Origin: CAZTAK01 sp964611585
Lineage (GTDB): Bacteria > Pseudomonadota > Alphaproteobacteria > SHVP01
Assembly (NCBI GenBank): GCA_964611585.1
Contig: CAZTAK010000100.1
Location: 1-7,064 of the forward strand
Length of the DNA: 7,064 nucleotides
Direction: 5' to 3'
Under the pieces are notes generated by a model. The model saw only the letters and a program-made list of their open reading frames with translations. It made no database searches and had not been told where the DNA came from. Shown one piece after another: positions 1 through 6,125 of the stretch. Position 1 is the first letter of the stretch. The number at the start of each line of letters is the position of its first letter. Position numbers and translations under genes: made by a program.

Positions 1-55
1 TCGTCGCATGATGGCGCATGGCCAGATCCAAGGCATCGGCGCCCGACCGGCGTAG
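1..55 (+). CDS. Possible 3' end of an upstream gene, perhaps mutY (partial)
   Basis: A frame open from the left edge (codons from base 2) ends at a TAG at 53-55 and would encode a 17-residue tail, RRMMAHGQIQGIGARPA. The RRMMAHG part loosely resembles the C-terminal end of alphaproteobacterial MutY (A/G-specific adenine glycosylase), which often ends in a basic M-R-(R/K)-x-x-x-H segment. MutY is also a frequent upstream neighbour of the DUF721 gene in this class. It would overlap the next gene by 38 bases in a different frame. Seventeen codons are too few for a firm call; the edge frame starting at base 1 also stays open, to about base 96. Treat this as a context-based guess. Confidence 0.3.
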   Translation, partial: RRMMAHGQIQGIGARPA

Positions 56-524
56 CGGCCGAACGCAAAGCCTCGCGCAGACCCTGCGCCGCCTGACTCA
101 GGGGCCGTTCGCCAAGCGCGGCTTCGCGCGCCACGAAATCGTCACCCGTTGGCCCGATATCGTCGGCCCGGTGCTGGCGCGCCAGACCTGTCCCGAGAAG
201 ATCACCCGTAGCCACAGCGACACCGGAGGCGGGACGCTGCATATCCGCGCCGAATCCGGGTTTGCCCTCGAACTGCAGCACCTTGAACCGCAGATGATCG
301 ACCGCATCAATGGTTATTTCGGCTTCCGTGCGGTCGACCGAATCGCCATCGTCCAGGGCCCGGTGCCGACGCGGCCACCGCGCCGCGCCCCGCGCCTGCA
401 CACGCTGACCGATGACGAGACCCGGCGCATCGACGGGGCGGCAACCGGCACTGCCGATCCGGCCCTCGGAGAGGCGTTGCGCCGTCTCGGAAACGCGCTG
501 TTTCGCCGCCACGGCCCGTCCTGA
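18..524 (+). CDS. DUF721 / DciA-like protein
   Basis: This 168-residue protein has the layout of alphaproteobacterial DUF721 proteins. A basic N-terminus (residues 1-30) leads into the conserved domain at about 20-115. That domain contains the R-W-P-D-I-V-G block (W45, P46), a strand giving TLHIRAES (73-80), the A-L-E-L-Q block, and the helix that ends in the G-Y-F-G-F turn near 99-103. A proline/arginine-rich linker and a short C-terminal helix (LGEALRRLGNALFRR) follow. DUF721 includes DciA, which binds and helps load the replicative helicase DnaB; whether this copy does so is inferred from the family. The ATG at 18 is the first possible start, because an in-frame TGA lies at 9-11; no clear Shine-Dalgarno sequence precedes it. 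It sits directly upstream of the dsbA-like and smc genes, a common alphaproteobacterial order. Confidence 0.85.
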   Translation: MARSKASAPDRRSGRTQSLAQTLRRLTQGPFAKRGFARHEIVTRWPDIVGPVLARQTCPEKITRSHSDTGGGTLHIRAESGFALELQHLEPQMIDRINGYFGFRAVDRIAIVQGPVPTRPPRRAPRLHTLTDDETRRIDGAATGTADPALGEALRRLGNALFRRHGPS

Positions 525-537
525 GAGCACCAATCCG

Positions 538-554
538 GCGCCCGCACGGGGCGC
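538..554 (+). terminator. Weak GC stem-loop after the DUF721 gene
   Basis: GCGCCC (538-543) and GGGCGC (549-554) can pair as a 6-bp stem with a 5-base loop, 13 bases after the DUF721 stop. It is followed by AGCAAAATCTT and has no real T tract, so it is at best a weak or factor-assisted terminator. It lies just upstream of the -35 element of the next promoter. Confidence 0.25.
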
Positions 555-563
555 AGCAAAATC

Positions 564-591
564 TTGCCTTCGAAGTTCGCGGCCCTATACT
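564..591 (+). promoter_or_regulatory. Sigma70-type promoter for the dsbA-like gene
   Basis: TTGCCT (564-569, 4 of 6 to TTGACA) and TATACT (586-591, 5 of 6 to TATAAT) are separated by 16 bases. The expected transcription start near base 598 gives a short leader of about 24 bases to the ATG at 622. AGGA lies at 607-610 inside that leader. This would let dsbA and smc be transcribed independently of the DUF721 gene. It is inferred from motif match and spacing only. Confidence 0.55.
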
Positions 592-621
592 CCCACAACA
601 TCTGGTAGGAATATGTTGGTT

Positions 622-1260
622 ATGCGCAAATTAGCTTGTTTTGCCGCCCTTCTGGGCCTCCTGGCCGGTTTCCTGGGGGCGCCCGCCCCTGCGCTCGCCC
701 AGGACGCCGCCGAAGACGCAGGTCCGGACCCGACCGCGGCCACCGCCGGCGACGCCTACGTGATCGGTGCCGCCGACGCGCCGGTAACGGTAATCGAATA
801 CATTTCGCTCACTTGCGGGTTCTGCGCCCGGTTCCACCTCGACACCCTGCCGGCACTCAAAACCAAGTACATCGATACCGGACGGCTACGCATGGTGGTG
901 CGCGAGTACCCCCTCGACGGCCCCGGACTCCAGGCGGCGATCCTGGTGCGCTGCCTCGACGAGTCGCGCCGTGACGCCTTCGTCCAGCTTTTGTACGAAC
1001 GCCAGCAGTCGTGGGTGCGCGGGCGAGACCCATTGGCGCAAGCGAAGAAACTCGCCCGTCTCGCCGGCCTCGGTGCTGAGCGCGCCGACGCGTGTCTTCA
1101 AAACGATGCCATCGCCACCGCCATCCTCGAAACACGTCAGGCCGGCGAACGGGATCACGGCGTCGAAGGGACGCCGACATTCGTGATCGGCGGCCGTTCG
1201 ATCCAGGATGCGATGACCCTGGAAGAATTCGAAGAAATCTTGCTCCCTTTGTTCAACTGA
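622..1260 (+). CDS. Secreted DsbA-like thiol:disulfide oxidoreductase
   Basis: This 212-residue thioredoxin-fold protein of the DsbA/thioredoxin_4 family probably forms or exchanges disulfides in periplasmic proteins. A Sec signal peptide is visible: MRK, a Leu/Ala-rich core, then APALA with likely cleavage after A26. The active site is C65-G-F-C68 on the first helix after the strand VTVIEYISLT. The cis-proline is P185 in GTPTF, followed by the usual V-I-G-G strand. A helical insertion lies between them and carries two further cysteines, C111 and C158. The reading frame is open from 412, but the signal peptide places the start at 613 or 622. AGGA at 607-610 is 2 bases from the first and 11 from the second, and MRK is a typical n-region, so 622 is preferred. 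CGFC rather than CPHC leaves open whether it acts mainly as oxidase or isomerase. The stop lies 10 bases before smc, so the two are probably cotranscribed. Confidence 0.87.
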   Translation: MRKLACFAALLGLLAGFLGAPAPALAQDAAEDAGPDPTAATAGDAYVIGAADAPVTVIEYISLTCGFCARFHLDTLPALKTKYIDTGRLRMVVREYPLDGPGLQAAILVRCLDESRRDAFVQLLYERQQSWVRGRDPLAQAKKLARLAGLGAERADACLQNDAIATAILETRQAGERDHGVEGTPTFVIGGRSIQDAMTLEEFEEILLPLFN

Positions 1261-1270
1261 TGCGCCCTTC

Positions 1271-4200
1271 ATGAAGTTCACCCGCCTACGCGTTGCCGGA
1301 TTCAAGTCGTTCGTCGATCCGACCGAACTGATGATCGAACCTGGCATCACCGGCATTGTCGGCCCCAACGGGTGCGGCAAGTCCAATATCGTCGAGGCGT
1401 TGCGCTGGGTCATGGGCGAGGCCTCGGCCAAGCGCATGCGTGGCGGCGAAATGGACGATGTGATCTTCAGTGGCACCAGCGCGCGGCCGATCCGCAACCT
1501 GGCCGAAGTCTCGCTGCTGATCGACAATGCCGAGCGGAGCGCACCGGCTGCATTCAACGAACTCGATGAACTGGAAGTCACGCGCCGCATCGAGCGCGAG
1601 CAGGGCTCGCGTTATCTGATAAGCGGCGACGAAGTGCGCATGCGCGACGTGCAGCTTTTGTTCGCCGATGCCAAATCGGGCGCCAATTCGACCGCCATCG
1701 TCAGCCAGGGACAGATCGGCGCCATCATCAACGCCAAGCCGCAACAGCGCCGCGGCATCCTCGAGGAAGCGGCCGGCATCCGCGGCCTCCATTCGCGCCG
1801 CCACGAGGCTGAACTGCGCCTGCGCGCCGCCGAAACCAACATCGAACGCCTCGACGACGTGATTCAGACGCTGGAGACCCAGTTGCAGGGCCTCAAGCGC
1901 CAGGCCCGGCAGGCATCGCGGTTCCGCAACATTTCCGGCCACATCCGCGGTGCCGAGGCGATCCTGTTGCACCTCAAATGGGTCGCCGCCGCCGCCGAGG
2001 TCGATGCCGCGCAAACCGCGCTCGCCGCCGCCGAAAAAGAGGTTGCCGAACGCACCGCCCGCGCCGCCGCCGCGTCGACAGCACAAGCCAAGGCTGGGGG
2101 CGTCCTGCCGGCACTGCGCGAAGCCGAAGCCGCCGCCGCGGCTTCGCTCCACCGCTTGTCGGTCGCGCGCGACAATCTCGAAGCGGAAGAACTAAAGGCC
2201 CGCGAACAGATGGCGCAGCTCGGGGCCCGGGTCGCGCAGGTCGACGCCGATACCGAACGCGAACAGGCGCAAGCGCAGGAATCCCAGGCCAACGTCTCGC
2301 GTCTCGTAACCGAAATCGACGCGCTCGGGCTCGCCCGCAACGACGAAGCCGACGCCCGCCGCAAGGCCGAGGCCGAAGCATCGGAACTCGCCAGTGAGGT
2401 AGGGACCGCCGAATCGGCGTTGCAAACCCTGACCGAACGCCATGCCGTCGATGAAGTGCGCCGGCACGCGCTGTCCGATCAGATTCGCGACCTTGCCACA
2501 CGCGCGGCGCGGCTGACCCAGCGGCTCGCCGAGTTGCGCGGCGAAACCGGCGCGGCACGATCCGAAGGCCAGCCCGGGTCCTCGCCGGTGCCGCTGACAT
2601 TGGCCGCAGCACAAGGAGAGGCCGAGCGGGCCGAAGCGCGCCGCACCGAGGCCGCCGGCGACGAGGAAAACGCCAGTTCGCGTTTGCGTGAGCTCGAAGC
2701 CGAGGCCATGCGCCTGCGCGCCGAAGCGGACGGACTGGCCAAGCTGCTGCGCGTCAACGAAGACGACCTGTGGCCGCCACTGATCGATTCCGTCTCCGTC
2801 AAGACAGGCTACGAGGCCGCATTGGGCGCGGCGCTCGGCGACGACCTCGGGGTTTCGACCGACACCGGCGCACCGGCGCACTGGCAGACGGCCAACCCGG
2901 CGGCACCCCCGCCGCCGCTGCCCGGGAACGCCATTCCCCTGGGCCGCTTCGTGACCGGCCCGGCGCCGCTCAGTCTGCGTCTCTCCCAGGTCGGCGTCGT
3001 TGGCGCCGACGAGGGGCCCGATCTTGCCCGCGATCTCGTCCAGGGGCAGCGCCTGGTCACGACCGAGGGCGCGCTCTGGCGCTGGGACGGATTCACGGTG
3101 CGCGCCGAAGCCGCAACGCCGGCAACGACCCGGTTGAGTCAGCGCAACCGGCTCGAACGTCTGCGCGCCCAGGCCGCGGATCGCGACGCNNNNNNNNNNN
3201 NNNNNNNNNNNNNNNNNNNNNNNNNNNNNNNNNNNNNNNNNNNNNNNNNNNNNNNNNNNNNNNNNNNNNNNNNNNNNNNNNNNNNNNNNGCGGTTGCCGA
3301 GGCCCGCCGCGAAACCCTCGACCAGGAGGCCGAAGCGCGGGCCGAGCGCATTGCCGCCCTCGAAGCCGACCGCGAGTCGTGGCTGCGGCAGGGCGAATCC
3401 GCCACCGCCCAGATCGAAGCCCTGGCGCAAAGACGTGCCGAGACTCTCGACGAACGCGCCCGCCTCGAGGCGCGGCCGGCCGAGATCGAGTCCGAGCGCG
3501 GGCGCTTGTTGAGCGCAATCGAATCGGCCGAGCGCGAGCGCCAACAGGCCGCCGATTCGCTCGCCGAAGCCGAAAGCACGCTGGCCGACCGCGACAAGGC
3601 GCTAAAACAGGCGCAGGACACGCACGCCGAAGCGCGTGAAACCCGGGTCCGGCTCGAATCGAATTTCGAGATCGCCTCGCAGGGACTCAACGGGGTCGCG
3701 TCGGCGATCCGGGAAAAGCTCGACTGCACGCCGCAGGAAGCGTTGTCCAAATCCGGTCACAAAGAGGGCAAAGAGCTTCCGGACCTGGACTCGATCGAGG
3801 CCCGGCTCGAACGCCTGCGGCGCGAGCGCGAACGCATGGGCTCGGTCAACCTGCGCGCCGACATCGAGGCCGCCGAGATCATGGAACAAGTCGAAACCCT
3901 GCAGACCGAGCGCCACGACCTCGAAGGGGCGATTGCGCGCCTGCGCAGGGGAATCCAGAGTCTCAACCGCGAGGGGCGCGAACGTCTGCTGGCTTCGTTC
4001 AACGAGGTCAACACCCACTTCCGCGAACTGTTCGAGCGCCTGTTCGGCGGCGGCCGCGCCCATCTCGCGCTGACCGAATCGGACGACCCCCTCGAGGCCG
4101 GGCTCGAAATCATGGCGAGCCCGCCGGGCAAGCGCCTGCAGACGATGTCGCTGCTGTCGGGCGGCGAAAAGGCGCTGACGGCGATCTCACTTCTGTTCGC

Positions 4201-4462
4201 AGTGTTCATGACCAACCCGGCGCCGATTTGCGTACTCGACGAAGTGGACGCGCCGCTCGACGGCGCCAACGTCGAACGGTTCTGCGACCTAGTGCGCGAC
4301 ATTGCAGCGAACGCCGAAACCCGCTTCCTGATCATCACCCACAATTCGATCACCATGGCGCGAGTCGACCGCCTGTACGGCGTCACCATGGAGGAACCCG
4401 GCGTGAGCCAGCTGGTGTCGGTCGATCTCAGCCGCGCCGAAGGCATTCGCGACACTGCATAG
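1271..4462 (+). CDS. smc: Chromosome segregation ATPase SMC (contains an assembly gap)
   Basis: SMC is the core of the bacterial condensin and acts on the nucleoid with ScpA and ScpB, which are not in this window. As written it has 1063 codons. The N-terminal head (about 1-165) has the FKSF motif, Walker A GPNGCGKS (31-38), and the Q-loop region with SQGQIGAI. An Ala/Glu/Arg-rich coiled coil spans about 170-495. The hinge (about 500-625) begins LWPPLIDSV, contains GYEAALGAALGDDL and LWRWDGFTV, and ends RLSQRNRL. The returning coil runs about 630-855. The C-terminal head has G-S-V-N-L-R-A (from 857), signature LSGGEK (962-967), Walker B ICVLDE (D990, E991), D-loop APLDGAN and H-loop ITHN (H1024). 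Codons 640-673 are unknown (Ns). At 1063 residues it is shorter than the usual 1150 or so. No Shine-Dalgarno sequence is evident; the start lies 10 bases after the dsbA-like stop, so translational coupling is likely. Confidence 0.96.
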   Translation: MKFTRLRVAGFKSFVDPTELMIEPGITGIVGPNGCGKSNIVEALRWVMGEASAKRMRGGEMDDVIFSGTSARPIRNLAEVSLLIDNAERSAPAAFNELDELEVTRRIEREQGSRYLISGDEVRMRDVQLLFADAKSGANSTAIVSQGQIGAIINAKPQQRRGILEEAAGIRGLHSRRHEAELRLRAAETNIERLDDVIQTLETQLQGLKRQARQASRFRNISGHIRGAEAILLHLKWVAAAAEVDAAQTALAAAEKEVAERTARAAAASTAQAKAGGVLPALREAEAAAAASLHRLSVARDNLEAEELKAREQMAQLGARVAQVDADTEREQAQAQESQANVSRLVTEIDALGLARNDEADARRKAEAEASELASEVGTAESALQTLTERHAVDEVRRHALSDQIRDLATRAARLTQRLAELRGETGAARSEGQPGSSPVPLTLAAAQGEAERAEARRTEAAGDEENASSRLRELEAEAMRLRAEADGLAKLLRVNEDDLWPPLIDSVSVKTGYEAALGAALGDDLGVSTDTGAPAHWQTANPAAPPPPLPGNAIPLGRFVTGPAPLSLRLSQVGVVGADEGPDLARDLVQGQRLVTTEGALWRWDGFTVRAEAATPATTRLSQRNRLERLRAQAADRDXXXXXXXXXXXXXXXXXXXXXXXXXXXXXXXXXXAVAEARRETLDQEAEARAERIAALEADRESWLRQGESATAQIEALAQRRAETLDERARLEARPAEIESERGRLLSAIESAERERQQAADSLAEAESTLADRDKALKQAQDTHAEARETRVRLESNFEIASQGLNGVASAIREKLDCTPQEALSKSGHKEGKELPDLDSIEARLERLRRERERMGSVNLRADIEAAEIMEQVETLQTERHDLEGAIARLRRGIQSLNREGRERLLASFNEVNTHFRELFERLFGGGRAHLALTESDDPLEAGLEIMASPPGKRLQTMSLLSGGEKALTAISLLFAVFMTNPAPICVLDEVDAPLDGANVERFCDLVRDIAANAETRFLIITHNSITMARVDRLYGVTMEEPGVSQLVSVDLSRAEGIRDTA
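3190..3289. other. Assembly gap (100 N) inside smc
   Basis: Exactly 100 undetermined bases occupy the beginning of the C-terminal coiled coil of SMC, just after the hinge. A round 100 is a common placeholder for a gap of unknown size. The reading frame is continuous across it as written (codons 640-673), but that has a one-in-three chance of being accidental. See the findings for the estimate that the true gap is longer. Confidence 0.99.
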
Positions 4463-4501
4463 CGGCAACCGTGGGCGCCCCGGCGGGCCAAACCGGCGCT
4501 G

Positions 4502-4531
4502 TTTGGCGCTCGCGCCAAAGGCGTTTTCTTT
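4502..4531 (+). terminator. Intrinsic terminator of the dsbA-smc transcript
   Basis: TTTGGCG (4502-4508) and CGCCAAA (4513-4519) form a perfect 7-bp stem with a CTCG loop; the pairing can extend to 8 bp with a 2-base loop. Four bases later comes the T-rich run TTTTCTTT (4524-4531). It lies 40 bases after the smc stop and before the atp promoter, as expected for a rho-independent terminator separating the two units. The small spacer before the T run makes it slightly non-ideal. Confidence 0.65.
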
Positions 4532-4567
4532 ATACTTATCAATAGCTTAACATGTAAATGGCGGTTC

Positions 4568-4596
4568 TTGACACTGCCAAACCCAGTCGCTAGGGT
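4568..4596 (+). promoter_or_regulatory. Promoter of the ATP synthase F0 operon
   Basis: A consensus -35 TTGACA (4568-4573) is followed by a 17-base spacer and TAGGGT (4591-4596) preceded by C. A perfect -35 with a GC-tolerant -10 is typical of strong housekeeping promoters in alphaproteobacteria. Transcription would start near 4603, leaving a leader of about 65 bases before the GTG of atpI. The preceding 40 bases are clearly AT-rich against the surrounding sequence and could act as an UP-like element. No operator is recognisable. Confidence 0.65.
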
Positions 4597-4667
4597 GCGC
4601 CCAGTTTTCAACCGCGAAATCCAACGATTTTCAAGGGACAGGCGCGCTTTCGATTGCGGAAAACCCC

Positions 4668-5006
4668 GTGACCGGACACGACAAACCCCCGTCCCTCGGA
4701 GACCTGAATTCAAGGTTGAAGGCGGCGCGAAAGAAAGCCGCCGCCCACGATCCCGATTCGGGCGGGTCAGGGCGCGGCTTGATTTCGGGCAGCGCCGCCC
4801 AAGCCTTGCGCCTCGGCATGGAAATGCTGGCGGCGTTGGTGGTAGGCGGAGCGATCGGCTTCTTTCTCGACCGGTGGCTGGGTACCCGGCCCTGGTTCCT
4901 GTTGGTATGTCTTTTGTTCGGCGTGGCTGCCGGATTCGTCAATGCCTACCGCGTGTCGCAGCGGATATCGCGCGATTCGGAGGCGGACCCGGACGGACCG
5001 GAATAG
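4668..5006 (+). CDS. atpI: ATP synthase protein I (AtpI)
   Basis: This small 112-residue membrane protein belongs to the AtpI / ATPase_gene1 family, the first gene of alphaproteobacterial F0 operons. The family is thought to assist c-ring assembly or regulate the complex and is not a structural subunit. A charged, Lys/Arg/Asp-rich cytoplasmic N-terminus (1-42) precedes two transmembrane segments at about 47-67 and 76-95. The first contains the glycine pattern VVGGAIGFFLDRWLGT and the second GVAAGFVNAYR, both characteristic of the family. The chosen start is a GTG, preceded by GCGGA at 4656-4660 with a 7-base spacer; no ATG in frame gives the conserved N-terminal part. The C-terminus is acidic. 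The next gene, atpB, begins 66 bases after the stop. Confidence 0.88.
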   Translation: MTGHDKPPSLGDLNSRLKAARKKAAAHDPDSGGSGRGLISGSAAQALRLGMEMLAALVVGGAIGFFLDRWLGTRPWFLLVCLLFGVAAGFVNAYRVSQRISRDSEADPDGPE

Positions 5007-5034
5007 ACCCGGCACCCCGGACCGTGAGACTAAC

Positions 5035-5054
5035 GGCCGGCCCCTGGGCCGGCC
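5035..5054 (+). repeat. Perfect GC inverted repeat between atpI and atpB
   Basis: GGCCGGCCC (5035-5043) and GGGCCGGCC (5046-5054) are exact reverse complements separated by CT. In RNA this would be a very stable stem of 7-9 bp closing a tiny loop. No T tract follows, so it does not look like a terminator. It ends 7 bases before the atpB Shine-Dalgarno sequence. A role in mRNA processing, stability or translational tuning inside the operon is inference. Confidence 0.75.
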
Positions 5055-5061
5055 CCTCTAC

Positions 5062-5066
5062 GAGGA
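5062..5066 (+). promoter_or_regulatory. Ribosome binding site fixing the TTG start of atpB
   Basis: GAGGA at 5062-5066 lies 6 bases before the TTG at 5073, which is optimal spacing. No in-frame ATG or GTG occurs nearby upstream. The next in-frame ATG is at codon 22, inside the conserved N-terminal region, so this site decides the unusual start. Confidence 0.75.
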
Positions 5067-5072
5067 AACATC

Positions 5073-5816
5073 TTGGCTGTCGCACACGCATCGGAAAGCC
5101 CGCTCGAACAGTTTGAAATTCACCGCCTGATCGATATGCAGGTGGGCGGGCTCGACGTGTCGTTCACCAACTCGTCGGTGTGGATGGTGGTGGTGATCGT
5201 CGCTGTCTCGCTGTTCCTGCTGGTGGCGATGCGCAAAGGCGCGATGGTGCCGAGCCGCGGCCAGTCGATGGCGGAATTGTCTTACGAGTTTGTCGCCAAC
5301 ATGGTGCGCGACAACGTCGGCACCGCCGGACGGCGATATTTTCCGTTTGTGTTCACGTTATTCATGTTCATCCTATTTGCGAACCTGCTCGGCCTGATCC
5401 CCTACAGTTTCAACGTCACCAGCCACATCATCGTCACCTTCGCGATGGCGATCACGGTATTTCTGGGTGTGACGGTAATCGGGCTGGTCAAGCACCGGCA
5501 CCGCTTCTTCACGTTGTTCGTGCCCAAGGGCATTCCGATTGTGATGGCGCCGTTTCTGGTGGTGATCGAGCTGTTTTCCTATCTCGCCCGCCCGGTGACG
5601 CTTTCCTTGCGGCTGTTCGCCAACATGATGGCGGGACATACGCTGCTGAAAGTGTTCGGCGGTTTTGTCGTGGCGCTGGGCGTCCTTGGCGTCGCGCCGC
5701 TTGCGTTCACGGTGGCGCTCTTTGGCCTCGAGCTGATCGTTGCCTTCCTTCAGGCCTACGTGTTTGCCATTCTGACCTGTTTGTATCTCCACGACGCGCT
5801 GCACCTGCACGACTAG
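5073..5816 (+). CDS. atpB: ATP synthase F0 subunit a
   Basis: Subunit a is the static half of the proton channel and lies against the c-ring in the inner membrane. The 247-residue product carries the family landmarks. The N-terminal block EQFEIHRLI and the DVSFTNSS segment come first, followed by a helix at about 35-53. The PFVFTLFMFILFANLLGLIPY helix spans about 91-111, and further helices lie at about 117-138 and 155-172. The essential arginine is R180 in LSLRLFANMMAGH, equivalent to E. coli Arg210. The last helix pair has E220 and Q227 in LELIVAFLQAYVF, and the protein ends with a His/Asp-rich tail (HDALHLHD). Length is normal for alphaproteobacteria. The start codon is TTG, supported by GAGGA 6 bases upstream and by the conserved N-terminus that begins within 12 residues. 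It is the second gene of the operon. Confidence 0.97.
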   Translation: MAVAHASESPLEQFEIHRLIDMQVGGLDVSFTNSSVWMVVVIVAVSLFLLVAMRKGAMVPSRGQSMAELSYEFVANMVRDNVGTAGRRYFPFVFTLFMFILFANLLGLIPYSFNVTSHIIVTFAMAITVFLGVTVIGLVKHRHRFFTLFVPKGIPIVMAPFLVVIELFSYLARPVTLSLRLFANMMAGHTLLKVFGGFVVALGVLGVAPLAFTVALFGLELIVAFLQAYVFAILTCLYLHDALHLHD

Positions 5817-5868
5817 GGCGGCGTCCTGAATTCTCCGATAAGTCTCTCTCTGAAAAGGATCAAGACCC

Positions 5869-6093
5869 ATGGAAGTCGAAGCTGCAAAACAAATCGGGGC
5901 GGGCCTCGCGGCCATTGCCATGGCCGGCGCCGGTGTCGGCATCGGGCTGATTTTCGGCAACTACGTCTCCGCCGCGATCCGCAATCCCTCCGCCGCGGCC
6001 GGCCAGTTCGGCAACGTGCTGCTGGGTTTTGCGCTGACCGAGGCGATTGCGCTGTTCGCGCTTGTGATCGCGTTCCTGATTCTGTTCGGTTAG
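5869..6093 (+). CDS. atpE: ATP synthase F0 subunit c
   Basis: Subunit c is a 74-residue hairpin that oligomerises into the rotating ring. Helix 1 (about 8-32) contains the glycine-rich packing motif GAGVGIG (20-26). The polar loop R38-N39-P40, which contacts subunits gamma and epsilon, follows. Helix 2 (about 47-72) carries the proton-binding carboxylate E58 in GFALTEAIALF. The residue after E58 is alanine; sodium-type rings usually have serine or threonine there, so proton coupling is expected. An excellent Shine-Dalgarno sequence, AAAAGGA (5853-5859), lies 9 bases before the ATG, in keeping with the high synthesis rate this subunit needs. The 52-base gap from atpB shows no promoter. Confidence 0.97.
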   Translation: MEVEAAKQIGAGLAAIAMAGAGVGIGLIFGNYVSAAIRNPSAAAGQFGNVLLGFALTEAIALFALVIAFLILFG

Positions 6094-6125
6094 ACCTTTC
6101 CCGAGCCGAATAGCCGGGTTCCGCA

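Noticed and set aside
412..621. N-terminal extension of the DsbA-like gene back to 412
   Set aside because: It overlaps the DUF721 gene and crosses the promoter, and would bury the signal peptide at residue 70. The segment is an Arg/Pro/Ser-rich shadow.
1286..2152. Long antisense open frame (288 codons) opposite smc
   Set aside because: It mirrors the codon structure of a GC-rich, well-recognised smc gene. Its product is low-complexity Gly/Ala/Arg-rich with no domain, start signal or promoter. The same applies to the 450-codon antisense frame at 2192-3544, which also runs through the N gap.
4616..4631. Small stem GAAATC / GATTTT in the atpI leader
   Set aside because: It has only 5-6 weak A-T rich pairs with one wobble, and nothing resembling a riboswitch or attenuator follows.
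3757..4713. Antisense open frame of 318 codons covering the smc 3' end and the atp promoter region
   Set aside because: It is Ser/Arg-rich with no recognisable family, runs across a clear terminator and promoter, and is explained by the GC bias of the opposite strand.
4568..5116. Plus-strand open frame of 182 codons overlapping atpI
   Set aside because: It starts at the atp promoter and runs in another frame through atpI, whose product is a clear AtpI family member. The frame gives an Arg/Pro-rich sequence with no domain.
6099..6118. Possible CCCG/CGGG hairpin between atpE and atpF'
   Set aside because: The stem is 4 bp with an 11-base loop, expected by chance at this GC content.
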